A program made the position numbers and the translations under genes. From Castellaniella sp. S9 (GTDB taxonomy: Bacteria > Pseudomonadota > Gammaproteobacteria > Burkholderiales > Burkholderiaceae_B), in the NCBI RefSeq assembly GCF_027257175.1, contig NZ_JAPFGD010000008.1:62001-126000 (forward strand): a DNA stretch of 64,000 nt, in the 5' to 3' direction. The notes below the pieces were generated by a model that made no database searches, was not told the DNA's origin, and was given only the letters and a program-made list of their open reading frames with translations. This document shows, one piece after another, positions 8,451 to 19,125 of this stretch (position 1 is the stretch's first letter; every line of letters starts with the position of its first letter).

Positions 8451-9052
8451 CGATGCGGGTCGTGCTGGCCTCGAACAATCCCGGCAAGCTGAAGGAATTT
8501 TCCGCGATCCTGGGCGCGGCGGGCATCGAAATGGTGCCGCAGGGCGACCTGGGGGTGCCCGAGGCGGACGAGCCCCACGGCACCTTCATCGAAAACGCAC
8601 TGGCCAAGGCGCGCCACGCCAGCCGTCTGACCGGCCTGCCGGCCTTGGCCGACGACTCGGGGTTGTGCGTGCGCGCGCTGGGCGGCGCGCCCGGTGTGTA
8701 TTCGGCGCGCTATGCCAGTCGGCGGGGCGGTCCGCGCGGCGACCAGGCCAACAACGCGCAGCTGGTCGCGGACATGGCGGGACGCGAGGATCGGCGGGCC
8801 TGCTATGTGGCGGTACTGGCCTATTTGCGCTCGGCCGAGGATCCGCGTCCTGTGGTGGTCGAAGGCGCCTGGGACGGCGAGGTGCTGGATCAGCCGCGAG
8901 GCGCCAATGGTTTTGGCTACGACCCGTATTTTTATCTGCCAGACTTGGGCCTGACGGCGGCCGAGCTGCCGCCGGCCCGCAAGAACACCCTCAGCCACCG
9001 CGCCCGCGCCCTGCGCGGCCTGCTCCAGGCCCTGCAGGGCGCGGTGCGCTGA
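8447..9052 (+). CDS. rdgB: RdgB/HAM1 family non-canonical purine NTP pyrophosphatase
   Basis: Hydrolyses dITP, XTP and ITP to the monophosphate, keeping deaminated purines out of DNA and RNA. The 201-residue protein contains [31 protein letters not shown], the catalytic [20 protein letters not shown] and [14 protein letters not shown]. The ATG overlaps the rph stop, so translation is coupled; a second ATG six bases on could also serve. It is followed by hemW after 19 bases. Confidence 0.96.
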   Translation: MTMRVVLASNNPGKLKEFSAILGAAGIEMVPQGDLGVPEADEPHGTFIENALAKARHASRLTGLPALADDSGLCVRALGGAPGVYSARYASRRGGPRGDQANNAQLVADMAGREDRRACYVAVLAYLRSAEDPRPVVVEGAWDGEVLDQPRGANGFGYDPYFYLPDLGLTAAELPPARKNTLSHRARALRGLLQALQGAVR

Positions 9053-9071
9053 AACCAAGCGAACGACACCC

Positions 9072-10292
9072 TTGAAGAAACTCGTCCCAGTCCCGATGCC
9101 CGAGCGCGATGACGGTCGCCCGGGCGTACGCGGCAAGCCCGGGCTTGTCGCCCTCCCACCCCTGTCGCTGTACGTGCACGTGCCGTGGTGCGTACGCAAA
9201 TGCCCGTATTGCGACTTCAATTCGCACGAGCGCACCGAAGGGGCCCCCGAGGAGGATTACCTGGCCGCCCTGGCGGCGGATCTCGAGCAGGCCGTCCCCT
9301 CGGTCTGGGGACGGACCGTGTCCACGGTGTTCATCGGCGGCGGCACGCCCAGCCTGCTGTCCGCCGAGACGGTGGACCGGATGATGGCCTTGTTTCGCGC
9401 ATGCCTGAACCTGGCGCCGGATGCGGAAGTGACCCTGGAGGCCAATCCGGGCACCGCCGAGGCGGACCGTTTCGAGGGCTATGCGCGCGCCGGCGTCAAC
9501 CGGATCTCGCTCGGGATCCAGAGCTTCGATGATCGCGCGCTCGAGGCCTTGGGCCGCATCCACGACGGCGCGCAGGCGCGGCGCGCCATCGGGATGGCCC
9601 AGCATGCGGTCGAGCGCGTGAACCTGGACCTGATGTATGCGCTGCCGGGGCAGACTCTGGAGGCGTGCGAGCGCGACCTGCGCGAGGCCATGTCCTACGG
9701 CACCGGCCATCTGTCGCTCTATCACCTGACCATGGAGCCCAACACCGTCTTTGCAAAGTACCCGCCCAAGGTGCCCGACGATGACGCCAGCGCCGCCATG
9801 CAGGACCGCATCGTCGAGCTGACCGCGGCCGCCGGCTGGGAGCGCTACGAAGTCTCGGCCTATGCCCGCCCGGGGCAGGCCTGCCAGCACAACCTGAATT
9901 ACTGGCGTTTCGGGGATTACCTGGGCATCGGCCCCGGCGCGCATTCCAAGCTGTCGTTCCAGGATCGCATCCTGCGCCAGGCGCGTTCGCGCATGCCCGA
10001 CTCCTGGATGCGCCAGGCCTTGGCGCGCGACGGCAGCCACATCGCCGAGGAAAGAGTCCTCGGGGCAGCCGACCTGGGGTTCGAATTCATGCTCAATGCG
10101 CTGCGCCTCAGGGACGGTGTCGAGGGCGGCCTGTTCATCGAACGCACGGGCTTGTCCTTGATGTCGATCCTGCCGGCGATGCGGCACGCCGCCGAGCGCG
10201 GCCTGCTGGAACCGGGGCTCGAGCAGATCCGCGCCACCCCGCTGGGCTGGCGATTCCTGAATGAGTTGCAGATGGAGTTCCTGGCGGAATAG
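9072..10292 (+). CDS. hemW: radical SAM heme chaperone HemW
   Basis: A 406-residue radical-SAM protein related to the oxygen-independent coproporphyrinogen oxidase HemN, but a heme chaperone in the studied members. The iron-sulfur cluster motif CVRKCPYC (Cys40, Cys44, Cys47) follows LYVHVPWC, then FIGGGTPSLL binds SAM. Later motifs are GVNRISLGIQSFDDRALEAL and NLDLMYALPGQT. The C-terminal HemN-like domain is present. The track start is TTG at 9072; an ATG at 9096 is an alternative. It is the last gene of the rph-rdgB-hemW run. Confidence 0.93.
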   Translation: MKKLVPVPMPERDDGRPGVRGKPGLVALPPLSLYVHVPWCVRKCPYCDFNSHERTEGAPEEDYLAALAADLEQAVPSVWGRTVSTVFIGGGTPSLLSAETVDRMMALFRACLNLAPDAEVTLEANPGTAEADRFEGYARAGVNRISLGIQSFDDRALEALGRIHDGAQARRAIGMAQHAVERVNLDLMYALPGQTLEACERDLREAMSYGTGHLSLYHLTMEPNTVFAKYPPKVPDDDASAAMQDRIVELTAAAGWERYEVSAYARPGQACQHNLNYWRFGDYLGIGPGAHSKLSFQDRILRQARSRMPDSWMRQALARDGSHIAEERVLGAADLGFEFMLNALRLRDGVEGGLFIERTGLSLMSILPAMRHAAERGLLEPGLEQIRATPLGWRFLNELQMEFLAE

Positions 10293-10311
10293 ATGTTTTT
10301 CCTGTCCGGAG

Positions 10312-10328
10312 TGCACTGAAATAGGGCA
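10312..10328 (+). promoter_or_regulatory. upstream NtrC (GlnG) binding site, degenerate
   Basis: This 17-bp dyad starts with a perfect TGCACT half-site; its second half GGGCA is imperfect against the GGTGCA consensus. Its centre is 33 bp from that of the downstream NtrC box, three helical turns, as in the enteric glnA enhancer. Confidence 0.6.
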
Positions 10329-10337
10329 TGCACGCCC

Positions 10338-10343
10338 TATAAT
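10338..10343 (+). promoter_or_regulatory. sigma-70 -10 box between the NtrC sites
   Basis: A perfect TATAAT lies between the two NtrC boxes. A weak -35 (CTGAAA) sits 16 bp upstream and overlaps the first NtrC box. This resembles E. coli glnAp1, a basal promoter blocked when NtrC binds. Confidence 0.5.
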
Positions 10344-10344
10344 T

Positions 10345-10361
10345 TGCACTCTTATGGTGCG
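10345..10361 (+). promoter_or_regulatory. NtrC (GlnG) binding site
   Basis: TGCACT, five bases, then GGTGC: almost identical to the strong NtrC enhancer sites in front of enteric glnA. It lies about 75 bp upstream of the sigma-54 promoter. Since glnG is in the same operon, this predicts autoregulation. Confidence 0.85.
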
Positions 10362-10419
10362 ACATGGCGTCAGGTTCGCCGATGGGTCGTTTTGCCGCCC
10401 TCCAGCACGCCCAAAAACT

Positions 10420-10435
10420 TGGCACGCTTGTTGCT
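10420..10435 (+). promoter_or_regulatory. sigma-54 (RpoN) promoter of glnA
   Basis: TGGCACG, four bases, then TTGCT: the -24 GG and -12 GC are separated by exactly ten bases, a full match to the RpoN consensus. Transcription would start about 12 bp beyond, leaving a leader of roughly 50 bases before glnA. Confidence 0.92.
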
Positions 10436-10494
10436 TTACGCGTTGTAAGCCATCGGCTTTTCCCTCAATCGAACTGTGCTAGACAGGAGCTCTC

Positions 10495-11907
10495 ATGTCC
10501 ACCAACGAAGAAGTCATCAAGATGATCGCGGAGCGCGAAGTGGCTTTCGTCGATTTTCGCTATACCGACACGCTGGGCCGCGAACATCACCTGACCACCC
10601 CGGCGCACGTCGTGGACGAGGACAAGATGGAGGCCGGCGTGGCCTTCGACGGCTCGTCGCTGCCGGGCTGGAAGGGCATCGAAGCTTCGGACATGCTGCT
10701 GATCCCGGACCCGACCACGGCCCGCATGGACCCGTTTCGGGAGGAGGCTACGCTGATCCTGACCTGCGACGTGGTCGAGCCGTCCGACCTCAAGGGCTAT
10801 GACCGCGATCCGCGCTCGCTCGCCCGGCGCGCCGAGGCCTATCTGAAGTCCAGCGGCCTGGGCGACACCGCGTATTTCGGTCCGGAGCCCGAGTTCTTCG
10901 TGTTCGACAGCATCAGCTGGAATGCCGACATGTCGGGCTGCTTCGTCAAGATCCGCTCCGAGGAGGGCGCCTGGTCCAGCGCGGACGACGCCAACGGCAC
11001 CAATCTGGGGCATCGGCCCGGCATCAAGGGCGGCTACGTGCCGGTGCCCCCGGTCGATTCCTTCCACGACATGCGCTCGGAAATGTGCCTGCTGATGGAG
11101 CAGCTCGGCGTGCCGGTCGAGGTCCATCACCACGAGGTGGCGACGGCCGGGCAGCTCGAGATCGGCACGCGCTTCAGCACCCTGGTGCAGCGCGCCGACT
11201 GGAACCAGGTCATGAAGTACGTCATCCACAATGTGGCCCACGTCTATGGCAAGACCGCGACCTTCATGCCCAAGCCCATCGTGGGCGACAACGGCTCGGG
11301 CATGCACGTGCACCAGTCGATCTGGAAGGACGGCCAGAACCTGTTCGCCGGCAACGGCTATGGCGGCCTGTCGGAGTTCGCGCTGTACTACATCGGCGGC
11401 ATCATCAAGCACGCGCGCGCCCTGAACGCCATCACCAATCCCTCGACGAATTCCTACAAGCGCCTGGTGCCGCACTACGAGGCGCCGGTCAAGCTCGCGT
11501 ACTCGGCGCGCAACCGCTCGGCCTCCATCCGCATTCCGTACGTCGGCAATCCCAAGGCCCGCCGCGTCGAGGCGCGCTTCCCCGATCCCCTGGCCAACCC
11601 CTACCTGGCCTTTTCGGCCCTGATGATGGCCGGCCTGGACGGCGTGCAGAACAAAATCCATCCGGGCGATCCGGCGGACAAGAACCTGTACGACCTGCCG
11701 CCCGAGGAGGATGCCAAGATCCCCACGGTCTGCGCCTCGCTGGAACAGGCCCTCGAGGCCCTGGACGGCGATCGCGAGTTCCTGACGCGCGGCGGCGTGT
11801 TCAGCAATGACCTGATCGACGCCTACCTTGGCCTGAAGGCCAACGAGCTGGACCGCCTGCGCGTGACGCCGCATCCCGTGGAGTTCGACATGTACTACAG
11901 CCTGTAG
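10495..11907 (+). CDS. glnA: glutamine synthetase type I
   Basis: Makes glutamine from glutamate, ammonia and ATP; a cytoplasmic dodecamer. The 470-residue protein has the N-terminal beta-grasp ([19 protein letters not shown]), the metal and ATP motifs [10 protein letters not shown] and the [19 protein letters not shown] block. It also has the glutamate flap region [21 protein letters not shown] places the adenylylation tyrosine at residue 399, so GlnE control is expected. An AGGAG ribosome site precedes the ATG. It heads glnA-glnL-glnG and is driven by the sigma-54 promoter and NtrC boxes just upstream. Confidence 0.98.
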   Translation: MSTNEEVIKMIAEREVAFVDFRYTDTLGREHHLTTPAHVVDEDKMEAGVAFDGSSLPGWKGIEASDMLLIPDPTTARMDPFREEATLILTCDVVEPSDLKGYDRDPRSLARRAEAYLKSSGLGDTAYFGPEPEFFVFDSISWNADMSGCFVKIRSEEGAWSSADDANGTNLGHRPGIKGGYVPVPPVDSFHDMRSEMCLLMEQLGVPVEVHHHEVATAGQLEIGTRFSTLVQRADWNQVMKYVIHNVAHVYGKTATFMPKPIVGDNGSGMHVHQSIWKDGQNLFAGNGYGGLSEFALYYIGGIIKHARALNAITNPSTNSYKRLVPHYEAPVKLAYSARNRSASIRIPYVGNPKARRVEARFPDPLANPYLAFSALMMAGLDGVQNKIHPGDPADKNLYDLPPEEDAKIPTVCASLEQALEALDGDREFLTRGGVFSNDLIDAYLGLKANELDRLRVTPHPVEFDMYYSL

Positions 11908-11922
11908 CCGGCGGGCTGCGCC

Positions 11923-12869
11923 ATGGACCCCGCCGGCTACGACCTGCTGAAGACCGCGGTCCTGCTGCTGGACGGGGACCGGCGGGTCCGCCATGCCAAC
12001 ACGGCCGCGGAGGAATATTTCGGCCTGTCGCGCCGTCAGCTCGAAGGCATGGACGCCGACCCGCTCATCGGCATGGTCCAGAGCGTCGTCAAGGTGCCGC
12101 TGCGCGCGGCGCCGTGGGCCTGGCTGTACGAGATCCCCGTGCGGGCGACCTTGCTGGACGACCGGCAGCACGCCCATGCCGAGCAGACCGCGCAGCGCGA
12201 ATCGCTGCGCAATCTTGCGCACGAGATCCGCAATCCGCTCAGCGGCCTGCGCGCCGCGGCGCAATTGCTCGAGGGCGAACTCGAGGATCCGGGGCTGCGG
12301 GACTATACCGGCGTCATCATCGCCGAGGCCGACCGCCTGGTGGACCTGGTCGAGCGCCTGGTGTCCTCGCAGCGGCAGGGGCTGGAGATCCGGTGCTTCA
12401 ATATTCACGAGGTCTGCGAGCGGGTCTACACGCTGCTGGCCGCCGAGTATGGCCGGCGAATCGAGATCGTGCGCGACTACGACGCCTCGGCGCCCGAGTT
12501 GCGGGGCGATTTCTCGCGCATCCTTCAGGCCTTGTTGAACGTGGCGCGCAACGCGGGCCAGGCCTTGACCGAGAACCCCGGGCTCCAGGCCCCACGGTTG
12601 ATCCTGCGCACGCGCGTCGGCCACCAGTTGGTGCTGCTGCGCCGACAGGTGCGCATGGGCCTGGTGCTGTCCGTCATCGACAACGGCCCCGGCGTGCCCG
12701 ATGCGCTGCGCGACAAGATCTTCCATCCCCTGTTGACGGGGCGGGCCCAGGGCTCGGGACTGGGCCTGAGCCTCGCCCAGGAATTCATGCAGCAGCACGG
12801 CGGCCTGGTCGAGTTCGACTCGCGGCCCGGCCATACCGAGTTCCGCCTCATCCTGCCCATGGAGCCGCT

Positions 12870-12873
<4 letters not shown>
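11923..12873 (+). CDS. glnL: nitrogen regulation sensor histidine kinase NtrB
   Basis: A soluble kinase that phosphorylates NtrC when nitrogen is short and, with PII bound, dephosphorylates it. Residues 1-80 form a PAS domain (LLKTAVLLLDGDRRVRHANT). The H-box NLAHEIRNPLSGLRAAAQLL has the phosphorylated His at residue 100. The N-box (ALLNVARNAGQAL), G1 (VIDNGPGVP) and G2 (GSGLGLSLAQEF) follow. At 316 residues it is shorter than the usual 350, mostly in the PAS part. It lies 15 bp after glnA and overlaps glnG by an ATGA. Confidence 0.95.
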
Positions 12874-14324
<1,451 letters not shown>

Positions 14325-14367
14325 GGACCAGGCACCAGGCGTCTGCACGGGTTGCCCGAACAGGCCC

Positions 14368-15156
14368 CTAGGCCGCCGCGGGCGCGCCCGGTCTGCCGCG
14401 CAGGCAGGCCTGCGCGCGCTGGGCCAGCAGGGCTTCACGGCGGATGAAGGCCGCGATCTCGGGTGTCGCCGGATGGTGGTGCAGGCCATAGGGGGAGTCC
14501 CATTGCGCCAGTGTGCGCTCCTGCATCACCCCGATCCGGTCGGCGATGGCAAAGGCCTCCGCCTGGTTGTGGGTGACCAGCAGGGCGGTGCGGCCGGCCG
14601 CCTTGAGGATGTCGCGCAGCTCGAAGGCGAGTTTCTCGCGGGCGTCGATGTCCAGGTTGGAGAACGGTTCGTCCAGCAGCAGCAGCTGGGGCTCGGGCGC
14701 CAGGGCGCGGGCCAGCGCCACGCGCTGCTGCTGTCCGCCCGAGAGCTGGTGCGGATAGCGGTTGCCCAGGCCATCGAGATCGGTGAGGGCGAGCATCTCG
14801 CGCACCGTCTGCGCACGCGCCTTGGCCGACAGGCGGCGCAGGCCGAAGGCGACGTTCTGCGCGACCGTCAGGTGGGGAAAGAGGGCGTAGTCCTGGAACA
14901 TCATGCCGACCCGCCGGTGTTCGGGCTCGACCTGGCCGCCGACCGTCGAGAGCACGCGCCCCGCCAGGCGGATCTCGCCCTCGTCCAGGGGCTCGAACCC
15001 CGCAATGGCCCGCAGCACGGTTGTCTTGCCGCAGCCCGAGGCGCCCAGCAGGCAGGCGATCTGGCCGCCCTCGAGAGACAGGCTGAGGTCGCTGACGGCC
15101 TGCAGGCGGCCGCCGGCGGCGGGATAGCTCAGGTGAATGTGATCCAGTTCCAGCAT
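14368..15156 (-). CDS. fbpC: ferric-iron ABC transporter ATP-binding protein
   Basis: A 262-residue ATPase on the cytoplasmic face of an importer. Walker A is GASGCGKTT, the Q-loop MMFQDYALFPHLTVAQNVAF, the signature LSGGQQQRVALARAL and Walker B LLLLDEPFSNLD, with the switch histidine in LLVTHNQ. It resembles the CysA/FbpC group but lacks most of the C-terminal regulatory extension of full-length FbpC (about 350 residues). It is the last gene of fbpA-fbpB-fbpC, 7 bp after the permease gene. Iron as substrate is inferred from the binding protein and the Fur box. Confidence 0.9.
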   Translation of the reverse strand: MLELDHIHLSYPAAGGRLQAVSDLSLSLEGGQIACLLGASGCGKTTVLRAIAGFEPLDEGEIRLAGRVLSTVGGQVEPEHRRVGMMFQDYALFPHLTVAQNVAFGLRRLSAKARAQTVREMLALTDLDGLGNRYPHQLSGGQQQRVALARALAPEPQLLLLDEPFSNLDIDAREKLAFELRDILKAAGRTALLVTHNQAEAFAIADRIGVMQERTLAQWDSPYGLHHHPATPEIAAFIRREALLAQRAQACLRGRPGAPAAA

Positions 15157-15163
15157 CGGCGCC

Positions 15164-16825
15164 TCAGGCGGTTTTCCGGTTGTGCATGCGGGCCAGCAGG
15201 ATGACGGGAATCAGGCCGGCGAGCACGATGCCCAGCGCGGCGATCGCACCTTCCTCGTAGGACCCGCGGGCGGCCTCGCCGTACAGCCATGTCGCGAGGG
15301 TATCAAAATTCATGGGCCGCAGCAGCAGCGTGGCGGGCAGCTCCTTCATGCTGTCGACGAACACCAGCAGCGCGGCCGTGGCCAGCGCTGGCCGCAGCAA
15401 GGGCAGGTGGATGCGGCGCAGGGTGCCGTTGACGTTTTCGCCCAGCAGGCGCGCCGCCTGTTCGATCGAGGACGGAATGCGGGTGAGGCCGGCCTCGATG
15501 CTGCCGACCGAGATCGCCAGGAAGCGGATGGTGTAGGCCGCCGCCAGGGCGATCGGCGTGCCCATGAGGATCAGTTCGCCGGGCGCCATGCCCAGGGCCT
15601 CGCGCGCCAGCGCGGCGCCGCGCTCCAGGCCCATGACGGGAAAGAGCAGCCCGATCGCCAGCACGGTGCCGGGCAGGGCGTAGCCCAGGGTGGCGAGGCG
15701 GGGCAGGGCGCGCAGCCAGCGGGGAGGGCGCTGCATGATGCGCGCGCTCCAGGCCACCACCAGGCCCAGGCCCACCGTGACGGCGGTGGCCGCCAGGGAC
15801 ACGGATACCGTGTTGGCGCCGGCGCGCAGCAGCCGGGGCGAGGGCGGGCCGCTGATCAGCAGCCATTCGCCGGTCTGAACCAGCAGGTAGGCCGCCGGCG
15901 CGCCAAAGCCCACGAGCACCGGCCAGGCGGCCAGTCCCGTGGCCGCCCAGGCGGCCGCGCCGCGCAGCCGCCGCGCCTGGACGGGATGGGTGCGCCGCGA
16001 TCCCGTGTAGCGCAGTCTGCGCCGCCCATGGCGTTCGGCCGCGATCAGCAGCATGGCGAGCAGCAGCATGACCAGGGCGATCTGCGCGGCGCCGGCCAGG
16101 TCGGAGCGGCTGACCCAGGTGGAGTAGACCGACACGGTCAGGGTCTGGATGCCCAGGAATTCAGAGGCGCCAATGTCGTTGAGGGTCTCCAGCAGGACCA
16201 GGCTCAGGCCGACGGCGACCGCCGGCCGCGCCATGGGCACGGCGACGCGAAAGAACGTGCTCCAGGGCCCATGGCCCAGCAGGCGGGCCGCCTCGAGCAG
16301 GCTCGCCGCCTGGGTGGCGAACATGCTGCGCGTGGTCAGGTAGACGTAGGGATAGAGCACGAATCCCAGCAGGACGATCGCGCCGGGCATGTTGCGCAGG
16401 TCGGGCAGGCGGAAGTCGCGCGGGCTGTCGTAGCCCAGCACGGCGCGCAGCGCGCTTTGCACCGGGCCGATGGGATGCAGGATGTCGAGATAGGCGTAGG
16501 CCACGATGTAGGTCGGCACCGCCAGCGGCAGCAGCATGGCCCAGGACAGCGTGCGCCGGAACGGAAAATCGTAGGCGGTCACCAGCCAGGCGCCGCCCAC
16601 GCCCAGCCCGGCGCTGAGGACGCCGACGCCGGCCAGCAGCAGCAAAGTCTGTCCGACGGCGTCCGGCAGCACGTAATCCAGCAGGTGCGCCCAGTGTTCG
16701 ACCGAACCCTGGGCGGCCAGGCCCAGCAGGGAGGCAATGGGCGCCAGCACGCTGATCCCCGCGAGGATCATGCCGAAATGCCAGGCGCGCGCCTGGGCGC
16801 GCGACCCCGAGGGAAAGCCGGTCAA
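15164..16825 (-). CDS. fbpB: ferric-iron ABC transporter permease (fused double unit)
   Basis: A 553-residue inner-membrane protein with about 12 membrane spans. It has two binding-protein-dependent permease domains in one chain, the normal arrangement for FbpB/ThiP-type permeases. EAA loops are recognisable in each half (EAARLLGHGPWSTFFRVAVP and EQAARLLGENVNGTLRRIHL). The start is taken as TTG at 16825, behind a G-rich ribosome site, because no in-frame ATG precedes the first membrane span; this start is uncertain. It lies 17 bp downstream of fbpA. Confidence 0.9.
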   Translation of the reverse strand: MTGFPSGSRAQARAWHFGMILAGISVLAPIASLLGLAAQGSVEHWAHLLDYVLPDAVGQTLLLLAGVGVLSAGLGVGGAWLVTAYDFPFRRTLSWAMLLPLAVPTYIVAYAYLDILHPIGPVQSALRAVLGYDSPRDFRLPDLRNMPGAIVLLGFVLYPYVYLTTRSMFATQAASLLEAARLLGHGPWSTFFRVAVPMARPAVAVGLSLVLLETLNDIGASEFLGIQTLTVSVYSTWVSRSDLAGAAQIALVMLLLAMLLIAAERHGRRRLRYTGSRRTHPVQARRLRGAAAWAATGLAAWPVLVGFGAPAAYLLVQTGEWLLISGPPSPRLLRAGANTVSVSLAATAVTVGLGLVVAWSARIMQRPPRWLRALPRLATLGYALPGTVLAIGLLFPVMGLERGAALAREALGMAPGELILMGTPIALAAAYTIRFLAISVGSIEAGLTRIPSSIEQAARLLGENVNGTLRRIHLPLLRPALATAALLVFVDSMKELPATLLLRPMNFDTLATWLYGEAARGSYEEGAIAALGIVLAGLIPVILLARMHNRKTA

Positions 16826-16842
16826 GCCCCCACCATCCTGCC

Positions 16843-17889
16843 CTAGCGGTTCAGGCCGACTTTATCGACCAGTTCGCTGGCCAGCTTGCGGTGCCGGGCG
16901 ATCTCGGTCAGCGGCAGCTCGTCCACCTGCAGGGCGCCGAAGCTCGCGACCACCGGGTCGAGTTCGACACCGGCCTTGACGGGATATTCGTAGTTGGCCT
17001 TGGCGTACAGGCTCTGCGCCTCGTCCGAGACCAGGTATTCCAGCAACTGGATCGCCTCGGCCTGGTGGGGCGCATGCTTGGCGACCGCCGCGCCCGAGAT
17101 GTTCACGTGCGTGCCCTTGGAGTCCTTGAAGGTCGGCCGGATCACCTTGATCGCTTCGCCCCATTTGTAGCTGTCCGAGTCCTGCGGGGCGTTCTTCATC
17201 CGGCCCACGTAGTAGGCGTTGGCGATGCCGATGTCGCAGATGCCGCCCAGGATGTCGCGGGCCACGTCGCGGTCGCCGCCGGTCGCCGGCCGTCCCAGGT
17301 TGGCCTTGACGCCGCGCAGCCATTGCTCGGTCGCTTCGGCGCCGTCATGGGCGATCAGCGCCGCGATCAGGGCGGTGTTGTAGGGGTGTTGTCCCGAGCG
17401 GATGCAGACCTTGCCTTTCCACTTCGGATCGGCGAAATCCTCATAGTGCAGCGCCTGGATGTCGAGGTCTTTGGCGACGTAGGCGACGCGGTCGCGCAGC
17501 GACAAGGTATACCACTGGCCGTCGGCGCCGCGCAGATTCGCGGGGATGACCGCATTCAGGGCCTCGGACTGGATGGGCTGGGTGACCCCGCCGTCGACCA
17601 GGTCGAGCAGATTGCCGATGTCCACGGTCATCAGCACGTCGGCCGGCGACTGGGCGCCTTCGGCCTTGACACGCTCCAGCAGCCCGTCCTTGACGAACAC
17701 GGTGTTGACCTTCACGCCCGACTGCTGGGTGTAGGCGTTCAGCAGCGGTTCGATCAGTTTGGGCTCGCGGGTGGTGTACAGGTTGACCTCGGCGGCCATG
17801 GCGGCCGAGGCGGCCAGCAGCGGCAGGCCGATCGCCAGCGTGGCCAGCCGGCGGGCGAGTCGGGACGTGGGCGGAAAGGGCGAGGTCAT
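16843..17889 (-). CDS. fbpA: ferric-iron ABC transporter periplasmic binding protein
   Basis: Residues 1-33 are a Sec signal peptide (LARRLATLAIGLPLLAASAA, cut after AMA). The mature part begins EVNLYTTREPKLIEPLL, typical of FutA/IdiA/FbpA proteins. IANAYYVGRM contains the paired tyrosines that bind Fe3+ in this family, and NISGAAVAKHAP is conserved. Length is 348 residues. The ATG at 17889 is chosen because GGGAG lies 8 bases before it and it gives a normal signal peptide; a longer frame to 17982 would add 31 unlikely residues. A strong Fur box lies about 57 bp upstream, so low iron should induce fbpABC. Confidence 0.93.
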   Translation of the reverse strand: MTSPFPPTSRLARRLATLAIGLPLLAASAAMAAEVNLYTTREPKLIEPLLNAYTQQSGVKVNTVFVKDGLLERVKAEGAQSPADVLMTVDIGNLLDLVDGGVTQPIQSEALNAVIPANLRGADGQWYTLSLRDRVAYVAKDLDIQALHYEDFADPKWKGKVCIRSGQHPYNTALIAALIAHDGAEATEQWLRGVKANLGRPATGGDRDVARDILGGICDIGIANAYYVGRMKNAPQDSDSYKWGEAIKVIRPTFKDSKGTHVNISGAAVAKHAPHQAEAIQLLEYLVSDEAQSLYAKANYEYPVKAGVELDPVVASFGALQVDELPLTEIARHRKLASELVDKVGLNR

Positions 17890-17945
17890 ACGAGTGGCTC
17901 CCGTGGCAAGGTACGCTGAAAATAGGATGTCGGGGGGAATGAGGC

Positions 17946-17964
17946 GAGAATGATAATGATTATT
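17946..17964 (-). promoter_or_regulatory. Fur box in front of fbpABC
   Basis: The 19-bp site agrees with the Fur consensus at 16 positions (core AATGATAATGATTATT on the plus strand). It lies 57 bp upstream of the fbpA start, where a promoter is expected. Iron-loaded Fur should repress the operon. Confidence 0.85.
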
Positions 17965-18027
17965 AAAACTACCGCAGGGCAAAGATTACCCGAGCACGAT
18001 CTGAAAGTAAACTGAACGCCTGGGCCG

Positions 18028-18077
18028 GCATGCGGCGGCCGTCCTGGGCGCCTCAACCCAGGGCGGCCGCCGCATGC
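18028..18077 (-). terminator. 21-bp stem hairpin after the tct operon
   Basis: Arms at 18028-18048 and 18057-18077 pair over 21 positions with one G-U type mismatch around an 8-base loop. It lies 46 bp beyond the tctC stop. There is no U tract on either strand, so it may act as an RNA-stabilising 3' end or a factor-assisted terminator rather than a classical intrinsic one. Confidence 0.6.
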
Positions 18078-18123
18078 GGATCGGGACGGCGCCCGCGTCG
18101 GCGGCGAGCTGACGCCTTCGCCT

Positions 18124-19092
18124 TTATTGCAGCCGGATGTTCTGCGAGCGGATGATGTTGCCCAGCAGCTCGGTTTCCTGTTCGACGCGGGTTTTCATGC
18201 CCTCGGGCGTGGTTCCCACGGCCTTCCAGCCTTGGGCGAGCAGTTTTTCCTGCACGGCGGGTGTTTGCAGGACCTCCATGATGCTGGACGAGAGCTTCTG
18301 CTGGGCGGCCGCCGGCAGGCTGGCCGGACCGACGAGCGCGGTCCAGACCTCGAGGGTGAAGTCCTCGACCCCGGCCTCGGACAGCGAGGGCACGTTCGGC
18401 ACGAGCGGGCTCGGGCCGGTGGTGGTCACGCCGATCGCCTTGAGCTTGCCCGCCTCGACCTGCGGCATGGCCACGCCCGGCGGCATCAGGGCCATCTGCA
18501 CCTGACCGCCGATCAGCGCGGTCACGACGGCCGGATTGCCGCCGGTGTAGGGCACCAGCATGGGCTCGAGGCCCGGCACTTCGCTCTTGAGCAGTTCCAT
18601 GCCCAGATGCGAGACCGAACCGACACCCACCGAGCCGTAGTTCCAGCGATCGCCTTCCTGCCTGGCCTTGTCGAAAAACGCGGCGCCGCCGGGCTCGCTC
18701 GCCGGCGCGACCAGAATCAGCGGCGCGGTCGTCAGCAGGCTGATGGCGCTGAAATCCTTGACGGGGTCATAGGGCAGGCTCGGGTACAGCATCTTGGACG
18801 AGGTCAGGTTGCCGTTGATGACGATGCCCAAGGTATGCCCGTCGGTCGACTTGGCGACGTTGTCGGCCGCGATGTTGCCGCTGGCGCCCGGCTTGTTTTC
18901 GACGACGACCGGCTGGCCCAGCAGTTTCGAGAGCGGCTCGGAGACGGTCCGCGCGACCATGTCGGGCGTCGATCCGCCCGGGAATCCGACGACCAGCTTG
19001 ACCGGCCGCGTCGGCCAGTCCTGGGCGTGCGCGCCCAGCGACACGGTGAGGGCCGCCGCGGCTGCGGCCATGACGAATGTGCGACGTTGCAT
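18124..19092 (-). CDS. tctC: Bug family (TctC-like) periplasmic substrate-binding protein
   Basis: A 322-residue solute receptor. Residues 1-23 form a signal peptide (RRTFVMAAAAAALTVSLGAH, cut after AHA). The mature start DWPTRPVKLVVGFPGGSTPD is the hallmark of the Bug family, very numerous in Bordetella and relatives. The pattern PGASGNIAADNVAKS is also typical. It delivers a carboxylate to the TctAB membrane pair encoded upstream in the same operon. Which carboxylate is not visible in the sequence. Confidence 0.95.
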   Translation of the reverse strand: MQRRTFVMAAAAAALTVSLGAHAQDWPTRPVKLVVGFPGGSTPDMVARTVSEPLSKLLGQPVVVENKPGASGNIAADNVAKSTDGHTLGIVINGNLTSSKMLYPSLPYDPVKDFSAISLLTTAPLILVAPASEPGGAAFFDKARQEGDRWNYGSVGVGSVSHLGMELLKSEVPGLEPMLVPYTGGNPAVVTALIGGQVQMALMPPGVAMPQVEAGKLKAIGVTTTGPSPLVPNVPSLSEAGVEDFTLEVWTALVGPASLPAAAQQKLSSSIMEVLQTPAVQEKLLAQGWKAVGTTPEGMKTRVEQETELLGNIIRSQNIRLQ

Positions 19093-19125
19093 GGAGGGTC
19101 TCCGTGAAAGGTGGTGCTTGGGTGA

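Noticed and set aside
6608-9052. An 814-residue plus-strand ORF
   Set aside because: It runs antisense through yicC and in the wrong frame through rph; only its last part (from 8447) is the real rdgB.
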